A DNA stretch of 64,000 bases from Sphingomonas sp. Leaf412 (GCF_001425405.1 NZ_LMQP01000003.1:1104812-1168811); one strand, 5' to 3'. Shown: positions 1-9,165, counted from the first letter of the stretch. Notes: generated by a model from the sequence alone, not told the origin. Translations and numbers: made by a program.

Positions 1-3
1 TGC

Positions 4-339
4 TCACCGCCCCACGAACAGGAACCCCACCGCCGCCACGATGCACGCGAATGCCGCGGCATGGCGCCATGTCACCGGCTCGCCCAGCACCGCGACCATG
101 AACACGCCGAACACGATCAACGCGATCGCCTCCTGCGTCACCTTCAGCTGCCCCGCGCTCCACCCGGCGGCATATCCGATCCGGTTGGCGGGCACGGCCA
201 GGCAATATTCGAACAGCGCGATGCCCCAGCTGATCGCGACGACCAGCGCCAGCGGCTTGGCCATCCCGCCCTTCAGGTGCCAATACCACGCGATGGTCAT
301 GAACACGTTGGACAGCGTCAGCAGCAGGATCGTCGGCAT
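4..339 (-). CDS. DUF486 / DMT-family small integral membrane protein
   Basis: A 111-residue, strongly hydrophobic protein with four predicted membrane segments (about residues 3-20, 31-50, 68-85 and 93-110), the size and layout of DUF486 family proteins, which are distant relatives of drug/metabolite transporters. The family's substrate is unknown. A longer reading frame continues upstream, but that part lies antisense to the carboxylase gene and has a biased arginine-rich composition, so I start at the ATG giving MPTILLLTL. It is divergent from the carboxyltransferase gene, with 36 bases between the two starts. Family assignment is by recognition of the overall pattern ([20 protein letters not shown]); function is not inferred. 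Confidence 0.85.
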   Translation of the reverse strand: MPTILLLTLSNVFMTIAWYWHLKGGMAKPLALVVAISWGIALFEYCLAVPANRIGYAAGWSAGQLKVTQEAIALIVFGVFMVAVLGEPVTWRHAAAFACIVAAVGFLFVGR

Positions 340-375
340 TCCCGCCCCCTGCGCCGCGAAAGGAACGATCGCAAG

Positions 376-1977
376 ATGAGCGCGCCGAAGCTCGATACGA
401 AGCTGTCCCGCGACGACGCGGGCTTCCGCGCCAATGCTGCGCACAACCGCGCGCTGGCGGACGAATTGCGCGCCCGCGTCGCGACCGCGGCGCTGGGCGG
501 CGACGCGCGCGCGCGCGACCGCCACGAATCGCGCGGCAAGTTGCTCCCGCGCGACCGCGTCGAGCGCCTGCTGGACCCGGGCACCGCCTTCCTCGAAATC
601 GGCCAGCTTGCCGCGGACGGACTGTACGGCGGCGACATTCCCGGCGCGGGCATGATCGCGGGCATCGGGCGCGTATCGGGACGGCAGTGCATGATCGTCT
701 GCAACGACGCGACCGTGAAGGGCGGCACCTATTACCCCCTGACGGTCAAGAAGCACCTGCGCGCGCAGGAGATCGCGCTGGAGAACCGCCTCCCCTGCAT
801 CTACCTCGTCGACTCGGGCGGCGCGAACCTGCCGCATCAGGCGGAGGTCTTCCCCGACCGCGACCATTTCGGCCGCATCTTCTTCAACCAGGCGCAGATG
901 TCCGCACGGCAGATCCCGCAGATCGCCTGCGTCATGGGCAGCTGCACCGCGGGCGGCGCCTATGTGCCCGCGATGTCGGACGAAACCGTCATCGTCCGCG
1001 AACAGGGCACGATCTTCCTCGCCGGCCCCCCGCTGGTGAAGGCCGCGACGGGGGAGGTCATCACCGCGGAGGACCTGGGCGGCGGCGACCTGCACGCGCG
1101 CCGGTCGGGCGTGGTCGATCATCTGGCGGAGAACGACGAACACGCGCTGACGATCGTGCGCGACATCGTCTCCACGCTGCCCGCGGACCGCACGCCCGAC
1201 GTGAACCTCGCCCCGCCCCGCCCCCCGCTCTATCCCGCCGACGACCTGTACGGCATCGTGCCGCAGGACGTCCGCGCGCCGTACGACGTGCACGAGGTCA
1301 TCGCGCGGATCGTCGACGGCAGCGAGTTCCACGAGTTCAAGGCGCTGTACGGCAGCAGCCTCGTCTGCGGCTTCGCGCATATCCACGGGCTACCGGTCGC
1401 GATCCTCGCCAACAACGGTGTGCTGTTCAGCGAATCCGCGGTGAAGGGCGCGCATTTCATCGAACTGGCGTGCCAGCGCCGCGTTCCGTTGCTGTTCCTG
1501 CAAAACATCTCCGGCTTCATGGTCGGTGGCAAGTATGAGGCGGAAGGCATTGCGAAACATGGCGCGAAGCTCGTTACCGCCGTCGCCACCGCCAGCGTGC
1601 CGAAGCTGACCGTGCTGATCGGCGGCAGCTTCGGCGCCGGAAACTACGGCATGTGCGGGCGCGCCTATGGGCCACGTTTCCTGTTCACCTGGCCCAACAG
1701 CCGGATCAGCGTGATGGGCGGGGAACAGGCCGCCAGCGTGCTCGCGACCGTCCATCGCGACGCCGACGGCTGGACGCCCGAACAGGCGGAGGCGTTCAAG
1801 GCGCCGGTCCGCGCGAAGTACGAGGACGAAGGCAACCCGTATTACGCCACCGCCCGCCTGTGGGACGACGGCGTGATCGATCCGGCGCAGACCCGCGACG
1901 TGCTGGCCCTGGCGCTGACGGCAGCGCTGAACGCCCCGGTGGAGGAGACGCCCCGGTTCGGCGTCTTCCGCATGTGA
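376..1977 (+). CDS. liuB: Acyl-CoA carboxylase carboxyltransferase (beta) subunit, methylcrotonyl-CoA type
   Basis: A 533-residue carboxyltransferase subunit, the usual length for methylcrotonyl-CoA carboxylase beta. It moves carboxyl from biotin to an acyl-CoA, most likely 3-methylcrotonyl-CoA in leucine and isovalerate degradation. Two crotonase-like halves are visible: the first with [16 protein letters not shown], the second with [19 protein letters not shown] and [20 protein letters not shown], which are typical of this family. The ATG giving MSAPKLDTK was chosen because homologues begin this way; the frame is open further upstream. The biotin-carrying partner lies about 1.1 kb downstream on the same strand. 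Geranyl-CoA carboxylase is a close alternative that sequence reading alone does not exclude. Confidence 0.92.
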   Translation: MSAPKLDTKLSRDDAGFRANAAHNRALADELRARVATAALGGDARARDRHESRGKLLPRDRVERLLDPGTAFLEIGQLAADGLYGGDIPGAGMIAGIGRVSGRQCMIVCNDATVKGGTYYPLTVKKHLRAQEIALENRLPCIYLVDSGGANLPHQAEVFPDRDHFGRIFFNQAQMSARQIPQIACVMGSCTAGGAYVPAMSDETVIVREQGTIFLAGPPLVKAATGEVITAEDLGGGDLHARRSGVVDHLAENDEHALTIVRDIVSTLPADRTPDVNLAPPRPPLYPADDLYGIVPQDVRAPYDVHEVIARIVDGSEFHEFKALYGSSLVCGFAHIHGLPVAILANNGVLFSESAVKGAHFIELACQRRVPLLFLQNISGFMVGGKYEAEGIAKHGAKLVTAVATASVPKLTVLIGGSFGAGNYGMCGRAYGPRFLFTWPNSRISVMGGEQAASVLATVHRDADGWTPEQAEAFKAPVRAKYEDEGNPYYATARLWDDGVIDPAQTRDVLALALTAALNAPVEETPRFGVFRM

Positions 1978-2441
1978 CGGGGGCCGACCAAATACCTCCC
2001 CGGCACGGGGAGGGGGACCAGCCGAAGGCTGGTGGAGGGGTCTTCGCCACCACGCGAAGCACGATTATTCGCGCCCGCAAAGAACGCCGCTCGAACAACC
2101 TGCCGGAGGTCGTCCTCTGGCGCGCATTACGCACGCGTCCCGCGGGCCTGAAGTTCCGCCGCCAGCATCCGATCGCGGGCTATTGCCTCGACTTCGCCTG
2201 CCTATCGGCCCGCCTCGCGATCGAGGTGGATGGCGAGGCGCACGCGCGTGGCGATCGCCCGGCACGCGACGCGGCAAGAGACGCCGCGCTTCGTGACCTC
2301 GGCTTCCGCACCCTGCGCATTCCGGCCCGCGACGTCCTGTCCGACACCGACGCCGCCGTCCGCGCCATCGTCGCCGCCTGCCAACCCCTCCACCACCCGG
2401 CGCCGCCGGGCGGTCCCCCTCCCCGTACCGGGGAGGTATGA
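1974..2441 (+). CDS. DUF559 endonuclease-fold protein enclosed by inverted repeats
   Basis: The DUF559 core (about residues 30-137 of 155) is clear: [27 protein letters not shown], an [10 protein letters not shown] strand with acidic residues E84 and D86, and [17 protein letters not shown]559 is related to Vsr and type II restriction-like folds; its biological role is not established. No ATG, GTG or TTG exists in frame near the domain. The first usable start is a GTG overlapping the liuB stop codon, so the N-terminus (about residues 7-23) and the C-terminus ([16 protein letters not shown]) are translated repeat DNA. An ATT start near residue 31 is the alternative. The gene looks inserted between liuB and the next gene. 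Confidence 0.8.
   Translation: MTGADQIPPRHGEGDQPKAGGGVFATTRSTIIRARKERRSNNLPEVVLWRALRTRPAGLKFRRQHPIAGYCLDFACLSARLAIEVDGEAHARGDRPARDAARDAALRDLGFRTLRIPARDVLSDTDAAVRAIVAACQPLHHPAPPGGPPPRTGEV
1993..2041 (+). repeat. Palindromic repeat, left copy flanking the DUF559 gene
   Basis: Contains two adjacent hairpins: CCTCCCC/GGGGAGG, then ACCAGCC with loop GAA and GGCTGGT, followed by GGAGGGGT. It is nearly identical in its first 25 bases to the reverse complement of the copy at the other end of the DUF559 gene. It begins 15 bases after the liuB stop and is in frame with the DUF559 reading frame. Confidence 0.85.
2385..2438 (-). repeat. Palindromic repeat, right inverted copy flanking the DUF559 gene
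   Basis: The inverted partner of the left copy. Read on the minus strand it has the same CCTCCCC/GGGGAGG hairpin with one mismatch and the same GGTGGAGGGGT end, but a different central hairpin (CCGCCCGGC...GCCGGGTGG). The DUF559 stop codon follows directly, so the repeat encodes the last residues. The gene's end is thus set by the repeat boundary. Confidence 0.85.
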
Positions 2442-2451
2442 AGGTATCGCC

Positions 2452-2934
2452 ATGATCCTCCCCCTCCTCCTCGCCCTGCAAACCACGCCCGTCGCGCCGA
2501 TCGTGAAGGGCACCGCCCTCCCCCCGCCCGGCTCGACCGAGGCGGAGGTCATGGCGCCCGTCACGCGGCTGCTGACCGCGCTCACCACCGACGATGCCGC
2601 CGCCGTCATCGCCGTCACGCTGCCGGAAGGCACGATCACCGCCGTCCGCACCGGTCCCGACGGCACGGCGCAGCGCCGCACGATCCGCTGGGCGGACTTC
2701 GCCGCCGGCCTGAAGCCCGACGGCACCCGCGTGGTCGAGACGCTCGGCCAGCCCGCGATCGAGATCGACGGCCCGGTCGCGATGGTTTGGGCGCCGTACA
2801 CCGTCACGATCGACGGCAAGCCGTCCCACTGCGGCTACGACCTGTTCGACCTCGTCCGCGACAACGGCAGCGGGGGCGGGTGGAAGATCCTGAACGTCAC
2901 CTATTCGCACCGCACCGACGGCTGCGGATCGTGA
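2452..2934 (+). CDS. Putative exported NTF2/SnoaL-like protein
   Basis: A 160-residue protein starting MILPLLLALQTTP, a short hydrophobic leader that may be a signal peptide. The body (VMAPVTRLLTALTTDDAAAVIAV, GPVAMVWAPYTVTIDGK, GWKILNVTYSHR) matches the pattern of nuclear-transport-factor-2-like proteins: an N-terminal helix, then curved beta strands ending in a WKI/Y strand. Family members bind or transform small ligands; nothing here shows which. It starts 10 bases after the DUF559 stop, so before insertion of the repeat unit it would have been the direct neighbour of liuB. Confidence 0.7.
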   Translation: MILPLLLALQTTPVAPIVKGTALPPPGSTEAEVMAPVTRLLTALTTDDAAAVIAVTLPEGTITAVRTGPDGTAQRRTIRWADFAAGLKPDGTRVVETLGQPAIEIDGPVAMVWAPYTVTIDGKPSHCGYDLFDLVRDNGSGGGWKILNVTYSHRTDGCGS

Positions 2935-3079
2935 GCCGCGATGTCCTACATCCGCCCGGTCGTGATACGGCGGCGACCATGATGGAGGTCCCCGCCCGCA
3001 CCGCGCGAAAAACGCGCGATCGATTCAACATTCGCAACATTCGCGCCCACGTCCCCTCCTGCAACCACGGTGCCGCCGC

Positions 3080-4924
3080 ATGATCGCCTCGCTCCTGATC
3101 GCCAACCGCGGCGAGATCGCCTGCCGCATCGTCCGCACCGCGCGCGCGCTGGGCATCCGCACGATCGCGGTCCATTCCGACGCCGATGCGACGGCGCTGC
3201 ACGTGCGCGAGGCGGACGAGGCGGTGCACATCGGCCCCTCCCCCGCGCGCGAAAGCTATCTCGTCGGCGACCGCATCCTCGCCGCGGCGAAGGAAACGGG
3301 CGCGGCGGCGATCCACCCCGGCTACGGCTTCCTGAGCGAGAATGCCGATTTCGCGCAGGCGATGATCGACGCCGGGCTGGTCTGGGTCGGCCCCTCCCCC
3401 GCCTCGATCCGCGCCATGGGGCTGAAGGACGCCGCGAAGCAGCGGATGATCGACGCGGGCGTTCCCGTCACGCCGGGCTATCTGGGCGAGGACCAGTCCC
3501 CCGACCGCCTCGCCGCGGAGGCCGCGCGGATTGGCTGGCCCGTCCTCATCAAGGCGGTGGCGGGCGGCGGCGGCAAGGGGATGCGCCGCGTCGACGACGC
3601 CGCCTCCTTCGCCGACATGCTCGCCTCCTGCCGGCGCGAGGCGGCCAGCTCGTTCGGCGACGATCGCGTCCTGATCGAGAAGTACGTCCTGTCGCCGCGG
3701 CATATCGAGGTGCAGGTGTTCGGCGACACCCACGGCAACGTCGTCCATCTGTTCGAACGCGACTGCTCGCTGCAACGCCGCCACCAGAAGGTGATCGAGG
3801 AGGCCCCCGCCCCCGGCATGGACCCCGCCACCCGCGCCGCGGTGTGCGACGCCGCGGTCCGCGCGGCGAAGGCGGTCGACTATGTCGGCGCCGGCACGAT
3901 CGAATTCATCGCCGACGCCAGCGACGGGCTGCGCGCCGACCGCATCTGGTTCATGGAAATGAACACGCGGTTGCAGGTCGAACATCCCGTGACGGAGGCG
4001 ATCACCGGGCAGGACCTGGTCGAATGGCAGCTGCGCGTCGCGTCGGGCGAACCGCTGCCCTGCACGCAGGACCAGCTGTCGATCCACGGCCACGCGATCG
4101 AGGCGCGGCTGTATGCGGAGGACCCGGCGAAGGGCTTCCTCCCCTCGATCGGCACGCTGGAGGCGTTCGCGCTGGGCGACGGCGTCCGCATCGACACGGG
4201 CGTCGAGGAAGGCAGCGTCATCTCGCCCTTCTACGATCCGATGATCGCGAAGCTGATCGCGCATGGCGAAACCCGCGAGGAAGCGCGCGAGACGCTGGCC
4301 GACGCGCTGGACGAAAGCGTCGTGTGGCCCGTCCGCACCAACGCGGGCTTCCTGGTCGAGGCGCTCGACCATTCCGCCTTCGTCGCGGGCAATGTCGACA
4401 CCGGCCTGATCGCGCGCGAGGGCGAGGCGCTGATGCCTCCGACGCTGCCGAGCGAGGAGGCTTTGGTCGCCGCCGCCGCCGCGCTGGTCGGCCCGGTCGC
4501 GCTCGGCGGTTTCCGCCTGAACGCCGCGCCGCGTCGGACGGGCATGTTCCTGCTGGACGGCGAACCGCTGGCGATCGACTTCGCCGACGCGCAGGGGGCC
4601 GACGACGCGACCGACGGCGCGGTGCTGATATCCGAAGGCGGGCAGACATGGGCGCTGGACCGCTACCGGGCGACCGCGACGGCGGCGGGCGGCGCGGCGG
4701 ACGGCGCGATCCTGTCCCCCATGCCCGGCCGCATCATCGCGGTGGAGGTCGCGGCGGGCGATACGGTGACGAAGGGGCAGCGGCTGCTGGTGCTGGAGGC
4801 GATGAAGATGGAACATGCGCTGGTCGCGCCGTTCGACGGCATGGTGGCGGAACTGAACGCCGATACCGGCGGGCAGGTGGTCGAGGGCGTGGTGCTGGTC
4901 CGGATCGAGAAGGGCGAAGCCTGA
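3080..4924 (+). CDS. liuD: Acyl-CoA carboxylase biotin-carboxylase/BCCP (alpha) subunit, methylcrotonyl-CoA type
   Basis: A 614-residue biotin-dependent carboxylase alpha subunit. It contains the biotin carboxylase N domain (LIANRGEIACRIVRTA), the ATP-grasp glycine loop (AVAGGGGKGMRR), the catalytic FMEMNTRLQVEHPVTE segment, and a C-terminal biotinyl domain with LEAMKMEHAL, in which K576 is the expected biotin attachment site. It carboxylates biotin with ATP and bicarbonate, and the beta subunit then transfers the carboxyl to 3-methylcrotonyl-CoA. The length fits a methylcrotonyl-CoA rather than acetyl-CoA enzyme. It has its own 145-base upstream gap from the NTF2-like gene, so it may or may not share a transcript with liuB. 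Confidence 0.92.
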   Translation: MIASLLIANRGEIACRIVRTARALGIRTIAVHSDADATALHVREADEAVHIGPSPARESYLVGDRILAAAKETGAAAIHPGYGFLSENADFAQAMIDAGLVWVGPSPASIRAMGLKDAAKQRMIDAGVPVTPGYLGEDQSPDRLAAEAARIGWPVLIKAVAGGGGKGMRRVDDAASFADMLASCRREAASSFGDDRVLIEKYVLSPRHIEVQVFGDTHGNVVHLFERDCSLQRRHQKVIEEAPAPGMDPATRAAVCDAAVRAAKAVDYVGAGTIEFIADASDGLRADRIWFMEMNTRLQVEHPVTEAITGQDLVEWQLRVASGEPLPCTQDQLSIHGHAIEARLYAEDPAKGFLPSIGTLEAFALGDGVRIDTGVEEGSVISPFYDPMIAKLIAHGETREEARETLADALDESVVWPVRTNAGFLVEALDHSAFVAGNVDTGLIAREGEALMPPTLPSEEALVAAAAALVGPVALGGFRLNAAPRRTGMFLLDGEPLAIDFADAQGADDATDGAVLISEGGQTWALDRYRATATAAGGAADGAILSPMPGRIIAVEVAAGDTVTKGQRLLVLEAMKMEHALVAPFDGMVAELNADTGGQVVEGVVLVRIEKGEA

Positions 4925-4949
4925 CGGCACCTCCCTCGGACCCCACCCC

Positions 4950-5019
4950 CCGTTCGTGCTGAGCGAAGTCGAAGCACACGTACCACCGCATGGCCTTCGA
5001 CTGCGCTCAGGCCGAACGG
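4950..5019. repeat. Family-A inverted repeat (CTGAGCGAAGTCGAAG type), copy 1
   Basis: Two arms, CGTTCGTGCTGAGCGAAG and its imperfect reverse complement CTGCGCTCAGGCCGAACGG, separated by about 20 bases. It lies between the convergent liuD and DUF488 genes, where it can fold in either transcript and act as a 3'-end structure. Three further full copies are in the window. Confidence 0.85.
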
Positions 5020-5027
5020 AGGGAGGC

Positions 5028-5459
5028 TCAGACGTACAGGTCCACCACCTCCCGCCCCTCGCCCTCCGCGGCGAGCAGCAGGGTGCGGTGGCAATGGCAC
5101 GGATCGCGCTCGTAGCAGAGCAGGGCGCTCGGCATCTCGTCCGCCAGCGCGCGCATCCGCGCCGCCTGCGCCATCGCCTCGGGCAATGCCAGTTGCTCGG
5201 CATAGACCGCCTCCAGCGTCGCGACATCGCCCTTCTTCGCCGCGTCCCGCCCCGGCTTGGGCGTGCCCAGCGACTTCAGGTGGACGTAGTCGATCCCCTC
5301 CGCCGCCAGCGAGGCGGCAAGGATCGATTTCGAGAACCCCGGCCGGCGCGACAACGGCAGCATCCGGACGTCGATCACGCGCCGCACCCCGGCGCGCACG
5401 AGCGTGGACAGGAAGTCGCCCATAGCGACTCCCTCGTACCCGATGGTATAGATGGTCAT
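5028..5459 (-). CDS. DUF488 domain-containing protein
   Basis: A 143-residue protein with the DUF488 layout: MTIYTIGYEG at the start, VRRVIDVRMLPLSRRPGFSK, and the C-terminal cysteine/histidine motif LCYERDPCHCHRTLL. The function of the family is unknown; the conserved CxxxxxxCHCHR motif suggests metal binding. The start was taken at MTIYTIGYEG, three residues downstream of an alternative ATG, because family members begin there. It is convergent with liuD across a palindromic repeat. Confidence 0.88.
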   Translation of the reverse strand: MTIYTIGYEGVAMGDFLSTLVRAGVRRVIDVRMLPLSRRPGFSKSILAASLAAEGIDYVHLKSLGTPKPGRDAAKKGDVATLEAVYAEQLALPEAMAQAARMRALADEMPSALLCYERDPCHCHRTLLLAAEGEGREVVDLYV

Positions 5460-5516
5460 CGCTTGCACATGGCGATCGTCTGCCGGAAGCGCCAGTTCCC
5501 GGCGCCCCCGGGGACG

Positions 5517-6518
5517 CTACCCCTCCAGCACGCGCCGCATGTCCGGATCCTCCGCCAGGGTGGCCAGATCGTCGTCGTTGCCGCCCGGCGTCGCCAGGGC
5601 GCGGAGGCGGTCGCGATAGCTGGGATCGATCCGGACCGCCCGGCGCGCCGCGTCCAGCGCATTGTCGCGCGCGCTTTGTCGCAGCTCCTGATCGCCCTCC
5701 GCCGTCGCGACGCCATGCTGCTGCCCGAACGCGGCGGCGAGATAGAACCAATATTCCGGCCGCGCCACCGCGCTGGAACTGGACAGCCGCCCCGCAAGAT
5801 CGATGACGCGCGCGTAACCGGCGTCGCCATCGTACAGCATCGAGAACATCAGATCGAGCGCGTCCTCCACGCTGATACTGCCCAGCGACGGCGTGGGCAG
5901 CGGGGCTGCGGACGGCGCACGCTGGATCGCGTTCGCCACCGCGCGCTGGGCGTCGCGGTCCAGATAGCAATCCAGTTCGGCATGGCGGAACAGGCGCGTG
6001 ATCTCGATCCTCGTATACAGGTACATCGCCAGGAAGCCCAGGATCACGCCGGTCACCAGGATCATCGGCGCCAGTCCCGGCAGCCGCGCCGCGACCGGCC
6101 CCAGCGGCGCCGAAGCCGTCCCGACGAACGCGGAGAAGGATGCCAACGCCTCGCCCGCGCGCGCCACCTGGGTCAGCCCGGCACCGACGATCAGCGTGGT
6201 CAGCCAGTCGGAAATCCGCTCCAGATTGGTATTCGTCTCCAGCAATCGCTGCGCCTGCGTGCCCGCCGGGACGGCGCCCACCGCCGCCTCCGTCGCGCCG
6301 CGCGCCAGGACCCGCGGAACCGAGAACAGGAAACCCAGGAAGGCACCGACCATCAGCGCCGCGACGAAGATCGCGCTCCCAAGGCCCACCACCGCATGCG
6401 CGCCCGATCCGCGCATGCTGTGGATCGCGATCCCCGTGGTGAGCAGCAACAACGCCAGTATCGCGCCCAGCACGCGCATGACCCAGATGGCGCGCCGTTT
6501 CTCTTCCCACGCTTCCAT
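5517..6518 (-). CDS. Hypothetical membrane protein with cytoplasmic helical tail
   Basis: Not recognised. Of its 333 residues the first half has about four hydrophobic segments (residues 13-34, 42-68, 105-120 and 150-172). The second half is soluble and rich in alanine and acidic residues, with helical pieces such as PEYWFYLAAAFGQQHG and ALDAARRAVRIDPSYRDRL that resemble tetratricopeptide-type packing (the latter is TPR-like). It could be a membrane-anchored scaffold. It lies 57 bases upstream of the DUF488 gene on the same strand, and is divergent from trmFO with 131 bases between. Confidence 0.7.
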   Translation of the reverse strand: MEAWEEKRRAIWVMRVLGAILALLLLTTGIAIHSMRGSGAHAVVGLGSAIFVAALMVGAFLGFLFSVPRVLARGATEAAVGAVPAGTQAQRLLETNTNLERISDWLTTLIVGAGLTQVARAGEALASFSAFVGTASAPLGPVAARLPGLAPMILVTGVILGFLAMYLYTRIEITRLFRHAELDCYLDRDAQRAVANAIQRAPSAAPLPTPSLGSISVEDALDLMFSMLYDGDAGYARVIDLAGRLSSSSAVARPEYWFYLAAAFGQQHGVATAEGDQELRQSARDNALDAARRAVRIDPSYRDRLRALATPGGNDDDLATLAEDPDMRRVLEG

Positions 6519-6649
6519 GTCCGCCCCCGCGTCCGCCCGATGCGCGACCGTAGGACGATCGCGGTCGTCGCAGGTGGATTGACCGGTCCGTTTCGGACGC
6601 GACCGCGCGCTCTGGCCATCACCCCGCGCTTGGCGCTATTCGCCGCGCC

Positions 6650-7960
6650 ATGACTCATGACATCCAAGTGATCGGCGGCGGCCTGGCCGGGTCGGAGGCG
6701 GCGTGGCAACTGGCCGAGGCGGGCTTCCGCGTGCGGCTGAGCGAGATGCGCGGCGGCGGCGATGCGACCGCGGCGCACCACACCGACGACCTGGCCGAAC
6801 TCGTCTGTTCGAACAGCTTCCGCTCCGACGATGCGGATTCCAACGCGGTCGGCCTGCTGCATCAGGAAATGCGTGCGCTGGGATCGCTGATCCTGCGCGA
6901 AGGCGACCGGACCCGCGTGCCCGCGGGGTCGGCGCTTGCGGTCGACCGCGACGGGTTCGCCGCGGGCGTGACGGCGGCGCTGGCGGCGCATCCCAACGTC
7001 ACGATCGTGCGCGAGCGTATCGACATCCTGCCCGATGCCCCCGCGATCATCGCGACAGGCCCGCTGACCGCGCCCGCCCTGTCGGAGGCGATCGCGACGG
7101 AAACCGGCAAGGACGCGCTCGCCTTCTTCGACGCCATCGCCCCGATCGTCCATCGCGATTCGATCGACATGGAAACCGCCTGGTTCCAGTCGCGCTGGAA
7201 CAAGGGCGACGGGACCGACTACATCAACTGCGCGATGTCGAAGGAGGAATATCACGCCTTCGTCGCCGAGCTGCTGGCCGCGGAGAAGACCGAATATCGC
7301 GAGTGGGAGAACGTCCCCTATTTCGAGGGCTGCATGCCGATCGAGGTGATGGCGGAGCGCGGGGTGGAGACGCTGCGCTTCGGACCGATGAAGGGCGTCG
7401 GCCTGGACGATCCGCGCACGGGCCGCTGGCCCTATGCCTGCGTGCAGCTGCGGCAGGACAATGCGCTGGGTACGCTGTGGAACATCGTGGGGTTCCAGAC
7501 GAAGCTGAAACATGCCGAACAGGTCCGCGTCTTCCGCACCATCCCGGGGTTGCAGAATGCGGAGTTCGCGCGGCTGGGCGGCCTGCACCGCAACACGTTC
7601 CTGCGGTCGCCCGAACTGCTGGACGGCGAACTGCGGCTGAAATCGCGCCCGGCGATCCGCTTCGCCGGGCAGGTGACGGGATGCGAGGGCTATGTCGAAA
7701 GCGCCGCGATCGGCCTGCTGGCGGGCCGCTTCGCCGCCGCGGAACTCGCGGGGCGCTCGCTCCCCTCCCCTCCGGTCGAAACGGCGCTGGGCGCGTTGCT
7801 CTCGCACATCACCGGCGGGGCGGCGGCGGACACCTACCAGCCGATGAACGTGAATTTCGGCCTCTTCCCGCCCATCCCCGGCAAGACGAAGAAGGCGGAT
7901 CGCAAGCGCATGTACACCGATCGCGCGCGTGAGGCGCTGGCGGGCTGGGTCGCGGCCTGA
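6650..7960 (+). CDS. trmFO: Methylenetetrahydrofolate-tRNA-(uracil-5-)-methyltransferase TrmFO
   Basis: A 436-residue FAD enzyme that forms 5-methyluridine at tRNA position 54 using methylenetetrahydrofolate. An N-terminal dinucleotide-binding [36 protein letters not shown], a [10 protein letters not shown] segment, [23 protein letters not shown] and [17 protein letters not shown] are all hallmarks of TrmFO (formerly Gid). The length is normal. It is convergent with the EF-hand gene, with only 4 bases between the stops. Confidence 0.96.
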   Translation: MTHDIQVIGGGLAGSEAAWQLAEAGFRVRLSEMRGGGDATAAHHTDDLAELVCSNSFRSDDADSNAVGLLHQEMRALGSLILREGDRTRVPAGSALAVDRDGFAAGVTAALAAHPNVTIVRERIDILPDAPAIIATGPLTAPALSEAIATETGKDALAFFDAIAPIVHRDSIDMETAWFQSRWNKGDGTDYINCAMSKEEYHAFVAELLAAEKTEYREWENVPYFEGCMPIEVMAERGVETLRFGPMKGVGLDDPRTGRWPYACVQLRQDNALGTLWNIVGFQTKLKHAEQVRVFRTIPGLQNAEFARLGGLHRNTFLRSPELLDGELRLKSRPAIRFAGQVTGCEGYVESAAIGLLAGRFAAAELAGRSLPSPPVETALGALLSHITGGAAADTYQPMNVNFGLFPPIPGKTKKADRKRMYTDRAREALAGWVAA

Positions 7961-7964
7961 TCCG

Positions 7965-8432
7965 TCAGTCGTCGCCGCCCGGCGGAGGACAGACGCACCG
8001 CGGGCGGGCGGCGGCACGTTTTGGGCGCGTCGTGGCGAATTCGGCCGCGGTCAGCACGCCCGACCCGTCGCGATCCGCCGCGGCGAAGCGGTCGGTCGTC
8101 TTCACCGCCCATTCCTCGAACGACAGGCGCCCGTCGCCGTTCACGTCGAGCTTCGCGAAGGCCTTGCGCCGCGGGGCCAGATACTCCTCGCGCGCGATCC
8201 CGGCGTTGCGATCCTTGTCGTAGCGATCGAAGCGCTTCTGTTCGCGTGATCGTTCGGGCGCGGCGGGCAGCGCGACCGCCGGATCGTCCGCCGCCACCGG
8301 CGTCGAGGGTCCCGCGGCCTGCGCGGGCATCGCCGGCAACGGGGAATCCGGTCGCGCCTGGCTGGAAAAGATCAACCACCCCGCCGCCGTCATCAGCAAC
8401 GCCGCGATTCCCCCCGCCACATATCGCCACAT
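7965..8432 (-). CDS. Membrane-anchored or exported EF-hand protein
   Basis: A 155-residue protein: an N-terminal hydrophobic anchor (MWRYVAGGIAALLMTAAGWLIF), an alanine/proline-rich linker, then EF-hand loops, one degenerate (DKDRNAGIAREE) and two good (DVNGDGRLSFEE, DRDGSGVLTAAE), spanning about residues 65-140. The acidic residues at loop positions 1, 3, 5 and 12 imply Ca2+ binding outside the cytoplasm. The tail ends CVCPPPGGDD. I start at MWRY rather than seven residues earlier because the anchor then sits at the N-terminus. Its specific role is unknown. Confidence 0.82.
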   Translation of the reverse strand: MWRYVAGGIAALLMTAAGWLIFSSQARPDSPLPAMPAQAAGPSTPVAADDPAVALPAAPERSREQKRFDRYDKDRNAGIAREEYLAPRRKAFAKLDVNGDGRLSFEEWAVKTTDRFAAADRDGSGVLTAAEFATTRPKRAAARPRCVCPPPGGDD

Positions 8433-8493
8433 GTCCCGCGCCTCCGCCGTCACCGCGCCGACCCTACCGCCGCCGTCGCGCGGACGAAAGCCG

Positions 8494-9165
8494 TCACCTG
8501 CCGGTCAACAGCAGGCGGATCGCGCGTGCGCTGCGGCGCGGACCGCCCGGGACCCCGCGCCCCTCGACCGCGAGCGCGGCATCCGCCGCCAGCGCCCCGA
8601 TCGCGCGGGCAGGACCGTGCCAGCGACCCCGCGCATCCCCCAGCGCGGCCAGCGCCGCCGCGCCCGCCCGCTGCGCCAACGCCGGCTCCGCCACGTTCGC
8701 CGCCAGGTCCGCCAGCGCCCAGCCGCGCCCCGCCGCCGCGATCCGCCCGTTGCTGCCGCCGTCGCCGTCGCCGTCGCCGATGCCGTCCGGAACGATCGCC
8801 CGGAACAGCGTCGTCCCCCTCGCCTGGGCATAGGCCAGCAGAGCGGCGTCATCGGGAACGGCCTCGTCCGTCAGCAGCTCCCACCCGTCCGTCATCCCGG
8901 CAAGGGTCGCACCCGACATTCGCGGCAGGACATGCGCGTGCAACGCCTGCAACACCGGGTGGGCGGGCGCCGGTGCCGCATCCAGCGCCAGCAGCGCGTC
9001 GCGCCACCACGTCAGCCGCATCTGGCCCAGGATCGGCGTGCGCGTGGTGCGGACGACCGTGCCCAGGATCGCGTCGAGCGCGAACAAGGCGGCCGGGGCG
9101 CCGGCGAAGCGGCACCCGACCCAGCCGAAGATCGTCGCCGGTGCGGTGGGGGGAAGCGGTGACAT
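8494..9165 (-). CDS. Squalene/phytoene synthase superfamily protein (NDUFAF6-like, short form)
   Basis: A 223-residue protein with the superfamily pattern FALDAILGTVVRTTRTPILGQMRLTWWRDAL near the N-terminus and a helical C-terminal half. True squalene/phytoene synthases are about 280 or more residues with two DxxxD motifs. Here the aspartate motifs are not convincing and the protein is short, so it is more likely a divergent family member of the type found near respiratory-complex genes than a carotenoid enzyme. It is 61 bases upstream of the EF-hand gene on the same strand, and divergent from tadG. Confidence 0.72.
   Translation of the reverse strand: MSPLPPTAPATIFGWVGCRFAGAPAALFALDAILGTVVRTTRTPILGQMRLTWWRDALLALDAAPAPAHPVLQALHAHVLPRMSGATLAGMTDGWELLTDEAVPDDAALLAYAQARGTTLFRAIVPDGIGDGDGDGGSNGRIAAAGRGWALADLAANVAEPALAQRAGAAALAALGDARGRWHGPARAIGALAADAALAVEGRGVPGGPRRSARAIRLLLTGR

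Noticed and set aside
340..1386. A 460-residue minus-strand frame continuing upstream of DUF486
   Set aside because: The upstream part is antisense to liuB, has arginine/valine-heavy composition without any motif, and only the last 111 residues form a recognisable protein.
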